Assembly (NCBI GenBank): GCA_905183005.1
Contig: CAJJDO010000088.1
Span: 62,001-126,000, forward strand
Source of the DNA: Paramecium pentaurelia
Taxonomy: Eukaryota > Ciliophora > Oligohymenophorea > Peniculida > Parameciidae
Reading direction: 5' to 3'
DNA: 64,000 bases
The position numbers and the translations under genes are program-made. Of this stretch, positions 13,919 to 25,938 are shown one piece after another (within the stretch, counting starts at the first letter, position 1; each line of letters opens with the position of its first letter). The notes under the pieces are model-generated. The model saw only the letters and a program-made list of their open reading frames with translations, did no database searches and was not told where the DNA came from.

Positions 13919-15332
13919 TCATAATTATTGTTATTCAAGATTTTAAATAACTTTCATAAAGATTGATTTCATTTAAAGTTTCCATCTTTAAGATTCCAAA
14001 ATTGGTTTTAAAGATTCATAATTATATATTCCAATTATTAAATCTTAACAATCTCTACTTGAAGGTGTATCAATTAATTATATACTTTGATTAATGATTA
14101 ATTATTTTTAAATTAATTATTTTTTTATTCTTTACTTGATAATTTCTAATTTTGAGAATAAATTCAAGTAGAGATAGTGTAGAAATGAAATTAGTAATTT
14201 TAATAAGAAACTTAAAGTATTGTTTTCAGTATTTAATATTTTATCCTGATTAATGAGTATTTGTATATTTTAAATTATGATTTTCATTATTAAAAATTCA
14301 ATATATATCATAGCTCTTTGCATTTATGGTAATTCATCTCTTTTATTTTATAAATACAAAGTTCTTATACTAGTAAATAAATAAAAACTATTTCTTTAAT
14401 CTTCAAATTATGATAAATACATTTCTCCAATCAATTCTTTTAATAAATTTGATTTATTTGTCATTATTAATAAACCTTCTAACATCAACATTATTAAATG
14501 TCTTAATTTTAGTATATTCATATCATTTTCTTGTGGACTTAATTACTGACAATGACCATCCTAACAAATATATATAATATAATTACTATAATATTTAAAT
14601 TTTAATATTAATCTAATCTCTCCTTTTTTATCTAATTAAATACTTTTGAAAACACCATTTATGTCCATTATTTAAATTTTATTGCTTTGATCTAATCATT
14701 ATAAATTACTTCCTTTAAACAATTATTATAACAAAAAGAATTCAATCTTTTTTTCTAAATTAGAGATCTTTAAAATATAAGTATGAAATACTGTACTAAT
14801 TTTGCCCATCTAACTAATGCTTTGATTGCTAAAAAACAAGATTTTAATCTTTGCCTTAATTTCAGCTTAGGAACTTTATCAACAAATTTTATAGTGAATT
14901 TGACTAGTTGTTATAATTGTTTATTTTCTCTCTCTTTAACACTTGGTATTGGTGGTAAATAATGCTCCCATTCACCATTTCTATCATATCTCCCTGCAAA
15001 ACCTTTTCTCATATCAATCTAACCCTAAATTTTCTATTATTCTTTCATGACGTAATTTGATTTCTCTTGTTTTATTGAAGCTTCCCCAACTAATGAATTT
15101 TCAATTGATTTCGTTCTATCAGTCGTACGACTTGATCCTTAATTTGAAATTTCTTTTTTTATTTATTTATAATACCATAAAGGCTGCTGCTTTTCCTTTG
15201 ATTTTAACTTCTTATTGTTTCTTATATATTTACAACATCTTGACTTTTATTTGATGCTTATTTAAAATCTATATTAGTTTATTCCTATTCTGTTCGTCTC
15301 TTAATTAAAGGGAGCTTCAACTAAAATGTCAT
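13919..15332 (-). CDS. Unrecognised protein, paralogue A
   Basis: A 454-residue protein; introns (plus coordinates) 14561-14586 and 15211-15233, spliced length divides by three. The start MTFQLKLPLIKRRTEQEQ is basic. A conserved-looking block DMRKGFAGRYDRNGEWEHYL precedes FTIKFVDKVPKLKLRQRLKS and RALVRW-like residues shared with paralogue B. The shared KQWTQMVF block and intron follow, then MTNKSNLLKELIGEM. The C-terminus is helical and Q-rich. The two genes are tandem, same strand, 190 bases apart, and clearly diverged from one ancestor. I do not recognise a domain. A partial copy of the first 26 or so codons lies at 39966-40046 beside the second GTPase gene. Confidence 0.75.
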
Positions 15333-15627
15333 TTTGTAATTTATTTTAAAATAGTTTATCTTGAAATTAATTTTAATTATAAAAACAAAATACATAATAA
15401 TTTACTGAAGTTGATATATTATTCGCTAAAGCCTTTTAAATATAATTAATAATTATAATCAACTAGGATGAATTAAAATCTGAAAATTTGGTATAGAATT
15501 TTAATTTCTTTCGTTTGCTTAATCTCTTTTTTTTATAATTATATATGAATTAACAAATTAAATAATTTTGTAAACAAAAATAAAAATCTCAGATTTACAT
15601 TTTTGTTTCTCTCTATCTTAGTTTCTT

Positions 15628-18600
15628 TCAAGCGTTCTATTATTTTTATTGTTATAATAATTATTACTATTCTCTCTATTATTATTCTTATTATTATTAT
15701 TTCTCCAATTCTGTTTGATAAATCTTTTTTAAATGTGTATTTTTCCAGGATTCAATAAAATTTAAAACTACACTTAAACCACTAGTACTTGCTGTAAGGG
15801 ATCCTGAACTTACAGTTGCTACCCACAATGCACCTCTTGTTAATAAAAATTGCCTAGCCAAATTAGCCAAAACCCCAACTTCTAACAAAGCTAGAGATGT
15901 ACCACAAGTCGCTATTCCTGCTATAAAAGTAGTAGCATATCCAGTGTACTTCAAATTTTTATAATACTAAATGGTTTATTCAATCATTTTAAGGATTGTT
16001 TTAATTTTATTAACTAGGTGATCAATTTTAATTTCAAAAGGCGCTATATTATTATTTTAGCAATATTTTGATATTGTTAAAATGGATTTCATATCTTCAA
16101 TGTATAATTAAAGGAAAAAATCATTATGTTTTAAGTGGTGATTTCCCTTTACCCAATCAGATATACCTTTAAGGATTTATTCACAGTTTTCCTATGTTAT
16201 TTTGATATCCTATATTATTTAGATATCCTATGTTTTTTTGATATCCTATATTATTTAGATATCCTATGTTTTTTTGATATCCTATTTTATTTTAGTATCC
16301 TGTATTATTTAGTTTAATAAAATGTTTTAGATTTTTTGCATTTATTCTTTTTTTTAATTAATAGTATCATCACTTTCTAAAATATATTAATCTAAATCTT
16401 CAATTAAAAAATTTATTAATTATTCTAATTTCATTTTAGCTTTAGGTATGCATTGTTCGTAAAGCCTCCAAACTTTATCATCAAGAACAAGTTTGAATTT
16501 GCTTTATTCTTTTTTGCTTGATTATTATTCATTTTATTATTATTCATTTTATTATTATTGATTTTATTATTATTTGCTTTATTATTATTCATTTTATTAT
16601 TATTTTTTTTATTATTCAAGTTAATTTTATAACTTTTAGGGAATTGAATCAACTAAATTTTTAATATTTTTAGTTATATCCTTTGATGGTTTTGGGAATT
16701 CAATACATCTTTCATCATTTTCAAATAATTTTTTATAGAAACTATAATCTTACTCTAAATACCCTTTATAAACCTTTTCCCAACTTTCCAAATATTTTTA
16801 TCTTGATCCATCTTTAGCTTTTGTTAGAATCAAATTTGTCCATTTATCAAAATCCTATTCTAAGTCCTTTTTATTTTCCAAAAGATAGCTTATTGGATCA
16901 AAAGTATTTTTAATCTAATCATTATTTTGTTAGGAAATGTCAACTACAAAAAATACAATTATATTTTTTGTTTTGCTGAAGTAATTGTATAAACTTATCC
17001 TATGTGCAATTCTCATTAATTCATTAGAATTATCATCAAACCCAGGACAATCAAAAATGAAACATTTTTAAGGGATTTTACAATTTTGATTTTAGTTCTA
17101 GTCCAATACTTCTTCAAGACTAAAAACATTTGATTCATCTTAATCAAAGAATTAATTTAATTCTTCCTTTTTACCTATATAGACACCACTAATTTTTTAT
17201 GTTTCACTAACCCCACCCTCTCCAATCTCAAACTTTGTCTCAATTTTAATTCTATAACATTTTTAACCTAGAAATTCTTCTTAAACAATTTTATGTGGAT
17301 TAAGAAGTGAATTAATTATTGTAGATTTCCCTGCTTTTGTTATACCTATAAAATATATTCCATTTTCAATTTCTTTTTTTGGTCCTTTTTATATTCTCTA
17401 TGTGATATATTTTAGTTCATAGAGAGTATTTTCTAATGATTCATGACAGTAGGCACACCATTATTTAAGATTTAATTTTAATTTTTACACTTCACAAATT
17501 GTATCATTTTTTATTATTGTAATAAGATATTGAACAAAAAATTAAATTATGCTATTAAGTTTAACATTTAGATCATCACTAAGTAAAGGTTTAATTTTTA
17601 ATTATTCAATTTTATTATCTTCCTTAAATTGTTTCATTTAAGGACTAAATACTTTTTCTTATCTTTTATTTATCATACAAGCATTAACCTGTTTATTCAC
17701 TTTATTAATATATTTGTAAACACTCCCAATTTAAGAAGCCTTATCAGTTAGAAGATTTCTTTTATCCTCAAAATTCTTATATAATTCTTTTAAATAGTCT
17801 TCAACTTCTTTTAGAACTTCAGAATTATTATTGATGATTGGCATTTATTATAAGTAAAGAAGGAGTTTTTAAAATTGTAAAATATTAAGATTCAATTATT
17901 CCTTTAAAGCATCATACTATTTTTATAAATATGTCATCATTTTTCCATAATTGATGAAATCTTATGATTTTACTTTGGTTACATTTATTATATTGCCTGA
18001 TTTAATGATTGAATTCAAAATTTCATTTTAGCCAACATTCTGAGTTTAAATTTATTATTTCTATGAAAAATAAGAAAAAAATCCATTTGATTTTGAAAAT
18101 TATAGATAATCCCATCGATTTTCTACTTGATTTCTTAACAAGAAAAAGTTATCTACATTAAAATAATAAGATCCAAAATAAAATATTGAATCTTCAATCA
18201 CATTATCCAACTTTGCCAAATCATCATCTCCTTTTATTTATTAATTATCTAATATTAAATTAAAAGAACATTTTTCCATTTATTTTAATGCCATTTCAGC
18301 ATAAATTTTAGAAATACATAAATTCTATGCTATTTCATTATTTTGATCATCATATAATAAGATCATAGGAAAATTTAATAAATAATAAATTTTTCCTTAA
18401 TCTTCTACTTAGACTAAATTATAGTATTTATTAACTTAAATGACTTATTATGTTTCAAAATGAGCATAGAAATTAAGAAATTATTATCCAAATTCTCCCA
18501 AAAAGATAAGTACTGTGCTTTTTTATGGAATTTAAGGGAATTCATCTTTTATTTGATTATTAATATTTTCAAAATGATTATTAATATTTATGATGGTTTT

Positions 18601-18645
18601 TGCTAATTGTGATTCTTGTGCTTCATTTGGTTATTATTAATCCAT
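15628..18645 (-). CDS. Large P-loop GTPase, copy 1, with in-frame repeat expansions
   Basis: A 1005-residue intronless protein, a close paralogue of the gene at 36856-39648 in inverted orientation. The N-terminal 400 residues are helical (LIFLGEFGQQFLNFYAH...). The G domain has P-loop GITKAGKST, switch II DCPGFDD and a TKAKD motif in the NKxD position. A cysteine pair WCAYCHESL lies just before it. The C-terminus has a hydrophobic, glycine-rich stretch (YTGYATTFIAGIATCG..) that may insert into membrane. Compared with copy 2 it carries two in-frame expansions: a Q/N/E-rich 15-bp repeat at 16520-16615 and an 18-bp repeat at 16191-16312. Resemblance to AIG1/GIMAP or dynamin-like GTPases is by layout only. 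An apparent methionine start at 15954 is internal. Confidence 0.8.
16191..16312. repeat. 18-bp tandem repeat inside GTPase copy 1
   Basis: About seven units built on gatatcctat plus gttttttt or attattta. On the minus strand they code for a six-residue unit of the form QDIKKT/QDIQII. Copy 2 of the gene has only about two such units at the same place, so this is a lineage-specific in-frame expansion. Confidence 0.85.
16520..16615. repeat. 15-bp tandem repeat (NEQQQ-type) inside GTPase copy 1
   Basis: Units of attattattcattt type. In the gene frame they encode N-E/Q/S-Q-Q-Q units made from TAA glutamine codons. Copy 2 has a short QQNERFHP sequence at this site. Confidence 0.85.
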
Positions 18646-19673
18646 ATTATTTTTATATTATAATTACTTTAGATAAAGACATAGTCATTTAAATAGTCAC
18701 TTTAATTCTATTATTTTTTATATGGATGCGTTTTTTGTGAGCTATATTTATAATAATGAATATTCATTAAATAAAATCAACAATATGAATTCCATAAAAT
18801 AAAATATGGATTGTCGAACAATGATAATACTAAAATATATTATTAATATTTGTTTAACTGTTCATTTTCTTCTTTATTTCCAAAATATATATTTAATTAC
18901 AATAGAAACATTCCTGATCCTAATAACCTTTTAATTTTTAGAATAAAATTTGTATTTTTCTGAAAGGTATGAATATTATACTTTATGGAATTTCATAAAA
19001 AACATTATAAAATCAAATTCTTGACTTTAATATTGAGGTTTAAATAAAAAATAAATACGAATAGTTAAAAATGTGACAGCTGCAAAGGAAATATGTTTGC
19101 GATATGATTGAAGATTGAAATTTTTAAGTACTTAATAAAATCAGAAAAAGAAGATCTATCAACTTTTTAAGCATAGAATAATAGATGATTGAAATAAATG
19201 AAAAAAGGGTTTTATGAATGTTAGGGAATAAAAAGAAAAATGAAGATGTTCAAACTCCCATAAAAAGAAATTAAAAAAAAAAAGAAACTATAGATGATCA
19301 AATATAAATGATTATATGATATATATTATATATTGACATATATAGAGTTTCTTTTTAAATCATGGTTCCTGATGTTTGCTATCATTTATTAATCATATTT
19401 AAAATCAATAGAAAGTTTTATAAATAGTCAATAACAATTTATAGAGAATCTATTAGTACTTATATGCATTATATTAATTACTTTTCTAAATAGGATAATA
19501 ATTTTTCTTTAATAGGCTTATAATATAATCTCAACCTTTGATACTCAATCAACATCAATTTTAAGACATAATTCAAATAATTTATTTATCAAATATATAT
19601 ATAATTATCTATCAAATATATATATAATTATCTAAATAAATTAAACATAGAAATATTTAAATATAAATAATTT
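18646..19673 (+). other. Gene-free interval between two divergent genes
   Basis: About 1 kb, very A+T-rich. It holds the divergent promoters of GTPase copy 1 and the kinase-like gene. A few short frames near 19080-19310 contain K/Q-rich codons that could be debris of an old gene, but none has a convincing start. A small direct repeat of an atctatcaaatatatatata unit lies near 19590-19635. Homology between the two GTPase loci stops at the start codon and does not extend into this interval. Confidence 0.5.
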
Positions 19674-21938
19674 ATGAGGCCTAATCATCCTTATACAATA
19701 ACATTTCCTATATGGTAATGTGATCAATGGACTGCATTTAGAGGACGTCTGAAACTATCTGACAAATAAGTTATTATAGCAAGATGGAATAATACTATAT
19801 ATTTAGATGAAGAATTAGCATTTTTTGATTCACAACATCGAATTAAACCATAAAAGGATATTATAATGCTCAAACCATAAATTAGTTTACTTCCTTCAAT
19901 ATTATAGATAGTTAGAACTAATACATACACAGATGTCTTAATTGAGAATGCTTCTTAGTGGTTTTTAACTACTGGGAATCTCTCTAAATTATTGCTAATA
20001 TATTTTGCATATGATCTTTATACTGGATGTTCTCCACGTGATTGTACTTTAGAGAATATAATTAAAAATGATGATTCTATTGTTATTTTAGATTTCGGCT
20101 TGAGAAAGCGAACAGAAAAATACTGTGTCTATTGGAATCCCTTAATTCTTAAGGGTAAGCCTTGTAGATCTTCTTATTAATGGTCTCTAGGAATTATATA
20201 CTTAGTTATGACTTAAGGGACATAAATTCTTAATGAGATATAAAAGCAAATAACTGCATGGTTAAAAGGAGGAAGATTGAATATTGAGTTTTTGATAACC
20301 AATAAAAAGTAATCAGTCCAAAATTTAATATCCTCTCTTTTAAATCCAGAGAATCCAATACCTTGGGATTAAATCCCAAATCATCCAGCCTTTAGGGAAG
20401 ATATTGCTTGTCAATAAATTCTCAAAGAGTTTTAAGGCAATTCCATTAAAACTGAAGTGAAAAGTAGATCTTCATCAAGAACAAATAGTAGAGATGAAAA
20501 TAGCAATTAAATTAGTATTATGCCTTGCCCTTATGGATTAAAGAATCCAATAATTAGTGATTAAAATATAATTAATTAATCTCTAATAACAAAGGTTAGT
20601 AATTTGTAAAAGGCTCATCAAGATAAAGTACGTAATGCTTTGGGCAATATGTATTCATCTATATTAAATAGACATACATCTACATCTTAATAAAATAGGT
20701 AAATAACCTAAACAAATAATAGTCCAAACAAGTATAATAACTTTTTTAACTCTACAAAAATATTACCTAAATCTAAAACAAAACCATAGAACCTTGGATT
20801 CAAAACTTTTAGGAATTAAAATTAAGTTAGTACTTAAAATGTAGATTTAGATTCGAAACGATAATCTAGCGATATTACAATTGAAAATATCGTTTAGCCT
20901 ACTTAAAATTAAGATTCCTTTAATGATAATATGAGATTGAGGGTTTCTTCAGTTAAAGTAGACACAATCAGATAGTAAAAACCAAGAAAGGGTTCCACAC
21001 ACTCAGTTTTGCTTGAAGAACCTAAATAATAACAAAAAAATCATCAAAATCAAGTTTCCAAGAATTAAAAGGAAGTTTAATAAATTTATTAGTAATAAGA
21101 AATTTTAAAGGTTGAAGAAGAAAAAAAAATTATTAAGCAATAAGTTTTAGATTAATAATAATAGCATTAATAATTATTATAAATTTAATAATCTAAATTG
21201 CAATCTTAACAATAATAATAATCTTAATCATAAATGTTAGGGAATTATGATGCTGAAAATAATATTTAATTAAAAAAAAGGAATAATACATAATTTTAAT
21301 AAAAATATAATAGATCTTTAGAAGCTATCAATGTGATTGGCTAAACAGTAGCAAAATGCTTAACTTTCTTTAATGCATTACAAAATTTTTGGGTTATTCC
21401 TTTATTTTTAGTGTTTAAACGCATGCTATAATTAAGAAAGTAGATTGAAAATTTATTATCTTAAAAGGTTAATTCCTTTAATATTAATGATTGGGAAGAG
21501 ATTACATCAAGTACAGAATTTGAAAACTATTTGAATAAAGTTAAGTAAGAAAACTAACTTGTATAATCAGAATTAAGTATATTGTTAAATTCAGCTAAAG
21601 CGAAAGCAGAAAAATTAGATAAATCCAGAAGAGATAAAGTCGAATGGTTTATAAATGATGATCTGAATGATAAAATAAAGGATGTTTGTAATACCTATTT
21701 TCATGGGTAGATTTACAAGAATATTAAAGACAAAAAGGGGATAGCTAAATCAAATATAGAGTGGCTAAAGTTACAAATCTAGGCTTAAGCTTCTATTATC
21801 ATAAGTGAGTTACCTGTTTTAACTTGTGATAAAGAAAACTTTACCTATGAAGATTACTTATCTGCTCTTGAATTAACAGATGAAGATTAAATTTAATAAT
21901 ACTTAAATAAAAATGAGCATTATCTCGAACATAAATGA
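19674..21938 (+). CDS. Divergent protein kinase-like protein with long Q/N-rich tail
   Basis: A 754-residue intronless protein. A catalytic-loop relic SPRDCTLENIIK (HRDxxxxN) near residue 120 and LDFG near residue 140 mark a protein-kinase fold. WNPLILKGKPCRSSYQWSLGIIYLVMTQG resembles the APE segment and the following F-helix of ULK-type kinases, though the APE triad reads NPL. No glycine-rich loop or VAIK lysine is visible in the N-terminal 100 residues, so it may be inactive or use other residues. Residues 300-530 are polar and rich in N, S and Q; 470-520 is almost pure Q. The last 200 residues are charged and helical. Its stop lies 28 bases from the stop of the convergent cyclin gene. Confidence 0.6.
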
Positions 21939-21966
21939 AACTAAATTGTTAGTTTAATAATTATAT

Positions 21967-22942
21967 TCATTTATATTGAATTTAAATATTAGAGACTTCT
22001 TGAAATTTTGGTGAACTATATTTTCTTTATATTGCTTATAATGACATAACTTTTGCTTAGCATAATTATTAACAAATTTCTTTTGCCACTATCCTTATTT
22101 GATTCTCATTATATTGTGAATGTATTTCTAAATAAGTAGGCCAGCAATTCTAAGATCTATTTAATATATTTGGTTTTTAAATACTTTTTATAAATTTTTT
22201 ATACTAAATATAATACACTGGCTGCTTATAAACTAGGGTTGTATTAAATAAATTTATGATCCAACAACATTAATTCTAGAATATATTTTCCTAATTAATA
22301 TGACTTTTAATCAAGTTAAATTAATTATTAATATCTATCATAGAATTAATGTTGATTTGTAAAACAAATTTCAAATTGTAATTGCATTAAAATTTTACCC
22401 TCCATTTCTAAAATTTCTTCTTTTGTATAGGTTTTATCTGTTACATCTGAGTAATAATTTAATTTAGGAGGGTAGATTTCACAATATTTGGATGCAATGA
22501 ATAAAGCAGATACTCCAAGTAATTGAAATTTATTTCTTGATATTTGAATTTACTATAGATATGCATCAATAATGTATATAGTTAAGTATAATGTATCTGA
22601 AACCAAATTAAATCTGTAATGAACATCTACTAGCCAATCTATGAGTATTGCTCTCATTTTATAATTAATCTCTATTTGTTTATCAATATAAGTATGATCA
22701 AGTGCTTTGTCCTTGCTTCTACAATATTTATAGATATCTTTAGCATAAACAGACACTAATTAGGGATTGTTATTATTCTTATTGTCAATTAAATCTAATT
22801 CATCAAATTTTATTCTTTGAGTTTAAGATTATGATTTACTTTATCTAAAATTAGATAAATCCTTTCCAAAACATCTCTCCCCCATACTTAGACGAGGGAC
22901 TCTACTTTTTTATCCCATTTCATTTTCATCGATGTATTGCAT
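21967..22942 (-). CDS. Mitotic-type cyclin
   Basis: A 315-residue protein with one intron at 22157-22184 (plus coordinates). The first cyclin box is clear: MRAILIDWLVDVHYRF, then FQLLGVSALFIASKYCEIYPP and a KTYTKEEILEMEGKILMQL helix, as in cyclins A and B. The intron restores the C-terminal cyclin fold, which ends LQAIQRKYSSPKFQEV, like the LRAVRKKY..SKY block of B-type cyclins. Such cyclins activate cyclin-dependent kinases in division. No destruction box of RxxLxxI type is obvious near the N-terminus, although RVPRLSMG at residues 13-20 is worth a look. Convergent with the kinase-like gene. Confidence 0.9.
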
Positions 22943-23038
22943 TTAGAAAATTTGAATAAATTAATATTACAGTTAATAATTATATTGATATATGCTCTTT
23001 AATAATTTTATCAAATTTAATCAAATAAAATAAATCAA

Positions 23039-25821
23039 TCAAACGTTTTAATGATAATATGAGTCATGAAATATTTGTATTTCATCAACTAAGTATTTAT
23101 TTGCAATGAATTCAGGGAAACTCTGTGTATCAGAAGTGAATTCTTTTTGATATTTAATTAAAAAACCAAGTATTTTTATTCCATCTAACAACCCTAATTT
23201 ACCACTTTTCTTTTAATATGATTCATGTTGACATTTCTATAAAAATTCAAGACAATATCGATTATCTAAGGATTTCTCACCTTGAATCAAATTTAAAATC
23301 TTTTCGTTATTTGAATTAATAATTGATTTGACAGCATTTATCATTGAAACAACCAAATCATTATTGTCTTTTTTTCTTTTACAAATTTTTTGATTATGCC
23401 AAAATTACATAATAGGAAACAATGTATCATCAATTAAAGTTAGCTTCATATCATATGATAATCCAATTAATTATTTTATTTATTCGAAATGTTTCTCTAA
23501 AGTGTTGAATCTTTTTTTTAAATGAGCTTCCATCAATGTCAATAGAGTTAAATATTTTTCATTTTACTTTTTCTCAAAATCTTAAGATTTTGGGTCTAAC
23601 TAACAACATCCAATAAATATTATCAGCGTAAAAAGAAGACTATTTCTATATTCTTATAGAAATGATTTTTCATTTATTAAATTGTCTAAAAACAATTAAT
23701 ATTATAATTACCTAATGCTTATTTATATAAATTATTTTGAGGTTAGATTTTCACTGCTTCTTCAAAAGAATTTTTGGCTTCATCCAATAATTTATCTTAT
23801 TTGTATACATTTCCAAGTTAATAATGTGCTTCAGCATTATTAGGATTAATTTTAATGCAATTTAAATAATTTTCAATAGCCTCATCAAACTTCAATAAAA
23901 ATAGATTAGCTAATCCCATCTATATTATTTTGAAATGATTACAATGTAATATACCTTCTCTAAATTGTCTTTTCCTGTTTTGACATAGATATTTAAGTGA
24001 TTTAATGCATTGAAATAATCCTTTTTTTCGTTGTAACATATTCCAAGATAATAATCTAAATTTTATGCTTATTCGCTTTTGTTCAACTAAATAAACATAT
24101 CAAATGATTCACTAAAATTATTTAAATTAAACAATATCAAACCTAATTAATTATATTAATTTAAACCTTTTTCATATAAGCAATTCTCATTTTAAGGTTG
24201 AATATTCAAAATCTTATCATAAGTTTCTAAAGCTTATTACACATTCTTTGTAATTTTATAAATTAATGCTAACAAATTTAAAATTTCTATATTTTAAGGA
24301 AATTTAATAATTCCATCATTCAAACAAATAATGGCATCATCATATTTTTTCTATGCCTAAAGTAACTTACCTGAATATTAAATTTTACATACCTCTAATA
24401 ATAAATATCTTTGGATCATCCTAATTTGATTAAGAATATAAATATTCATAAATCTCAGATGCTTCTTAAATTCTATCAAACTTAATCAAAATAGAGGCTA
24501 AAATATATAATACAAAAATTGACCTTTCTTTTCCAATAAATCAAAGTCTTTTTCTTAAGCAAGTATTTCATCGTAGCAAATCAAGACTTCTTCATTTTTG
24601 TTCATATATTCTAAAATTTTCACTATATTTAGTTAAGATTAATTCTTATACCCTTTTATTTTAATGAATCAATATCATTTGATTTAATACTGAGAATTTA
24701 ATTCAATGTTACAAGAGAGCCTGCTTATTATTTTAATTCAATTTATATTTAAGCTTTTAATTTTAAAGTATATAAATGAGCAGGATTCTTTTCCAAAATT
24801 TAATTTAAATGACTCAACGCTTAAGAGTACTTTTTTTCTCCTTGTAACTTCTAAACTAAAATCTTAGTATTTGATTATACCTTCTCTTATTTAATCCTCG
24901 ACACTCATTAAAACTTCTGGAATTTTTGATTACTTTTAAGAATTTTATTGAATTTTTCTTTTGCAATTTAATGCGAATTAATTTTAGTCATTTAATTTTA
25001 GAATTTAATCACAAACTTCTTCTAGTTTATCATATTGTTATGATTAACGATATATGTATGCTGAATAATGTAAATATTAATTAACCTTATGTCTAATACC
25101 CATCAATATAATTTTAATCAATTTTTAAGGCATTTTATATGGTATTTAAAGCGATATCAAATTATTTTAAATCTGAAAGAGTAGTTGCTTTACTAACATA
25201 ATAATGTTTTTAGGTATTGTCTAATTATATCGCCATATCAAAATAACGAATGGCCTCATCTTTTCGTTCTAATCTTGATAAAACATAACCTCAAAATTTG
25301 ATTAAAACATACCTAAACCATAATTTAAGTCTGGTATATTAGGATTAGCCTGAAATCCTTTCTCTAAATAAATCAAGGCTTCTTTATATTATTTCTCATT
25401 AATCATTAAGCTAGCTAATCTATAAAATATGAGTGTAAACCTATTTCATTGAGAGAAAGGGCATGATTTGGTTATTTATCGAGAGTAAGTTAGAAAAATT
25501 TTTTTGCGCCTTCAAAGTTCCTTTTATCCAATTCAACAATACCTACGAAAAGTCAATAATTTACCTTTAGAATAATAAGCATCATTGAAATCAGGATCGG
25601 TTTCTAAAATTCGATCTAACAACTTTGTCGCTTATTCATACTTCTCATTTTTAATGAGGTAATTGGCTAAGTAATATTACACTGGAAAAACCTCTTCTGT
25701 ATAATTTAGCGATTTCAGTCTGGCCTAATGAAACTGAGCTGGGAGTTCTTGAATGAATTTTAGAGGATTTTATTTATTCTGTTTCTTTTACTTCACTTGG
25801 TTTAGCAGATCCACATCCCAT
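23039..25821 (-). CDS. Tetratricopeptide-repeat protein, possibly N-myristoylated
   Basis: A long TPR array covers nearly the whole gene: units such as KNEKYEQATKLLDRILETDP, GEKKYSQALSHLNQILEKNP and AEAHYQLGNVYKQDK-type helices recur at 34-residue spacing. The gene has many short introns, for example one ending the exon that codes FNDAYYSKG, and one of 25 nt before KLQGEKKYSQ. The C-terminus ends HDSYYHQNV at TGA 23039. The start is problematic. MGCGSAKPSEVKE at 25821 is a good N-myristoylation signal but lies one base out of frame with the TPR region, and no normal-sized intron joins them. Either a base is wrong between about 25750 and 25800 or an unusual intron is used. TPR proteins are protein-binding scaffolds; a ciliary role is possible but not shown. 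Confidence 0.75.
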
Positions 25822-25938
25822 TAATTAATAATAATAAAAATGATTAATTTCAAGATTATCCTGGAGAGTGATTAAAACTAGTAAGAAAAAATCAAGTTTT
25901 AATAAACTAATATTATTGTAAAATGATGTTTGGAATAA

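Larger units (their letters stand above)
15340..18650. repeat. Inverted segmental duplication, left arm
   Basis: Contains GTPase copy 1 plus about 300 bases of its 3' flank. Reverse-complement similarity to 36850-39960 is continuous except for the in-frame repeat expansions. The 5' boundary falls at the start codon; the 3' homology runs into the first codons of paralogue A. Confidence 0.85.

Noticed and set aside
15697..15954. An 85-residue hydrophobic protein on the minus strand
   Set aside because: It is the C-terminal end of GTPase copy 1; the methionine is internal and the upstream frame is open through TAA/TAG glutamines.
16191..16615. CRISPR-like repeat arrays
   Set aside because: Units are contiguous with no spacers, lie inside a coding frame, and the genome is eukaryotic.
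16431..16652. An N/K-rich repeat protein (NNNKM units)
   Set aside because: Wrong frame of the 15-bp repeat; the GTPase frame through it reads Q/N/E units and matches the paralogue on both sides.
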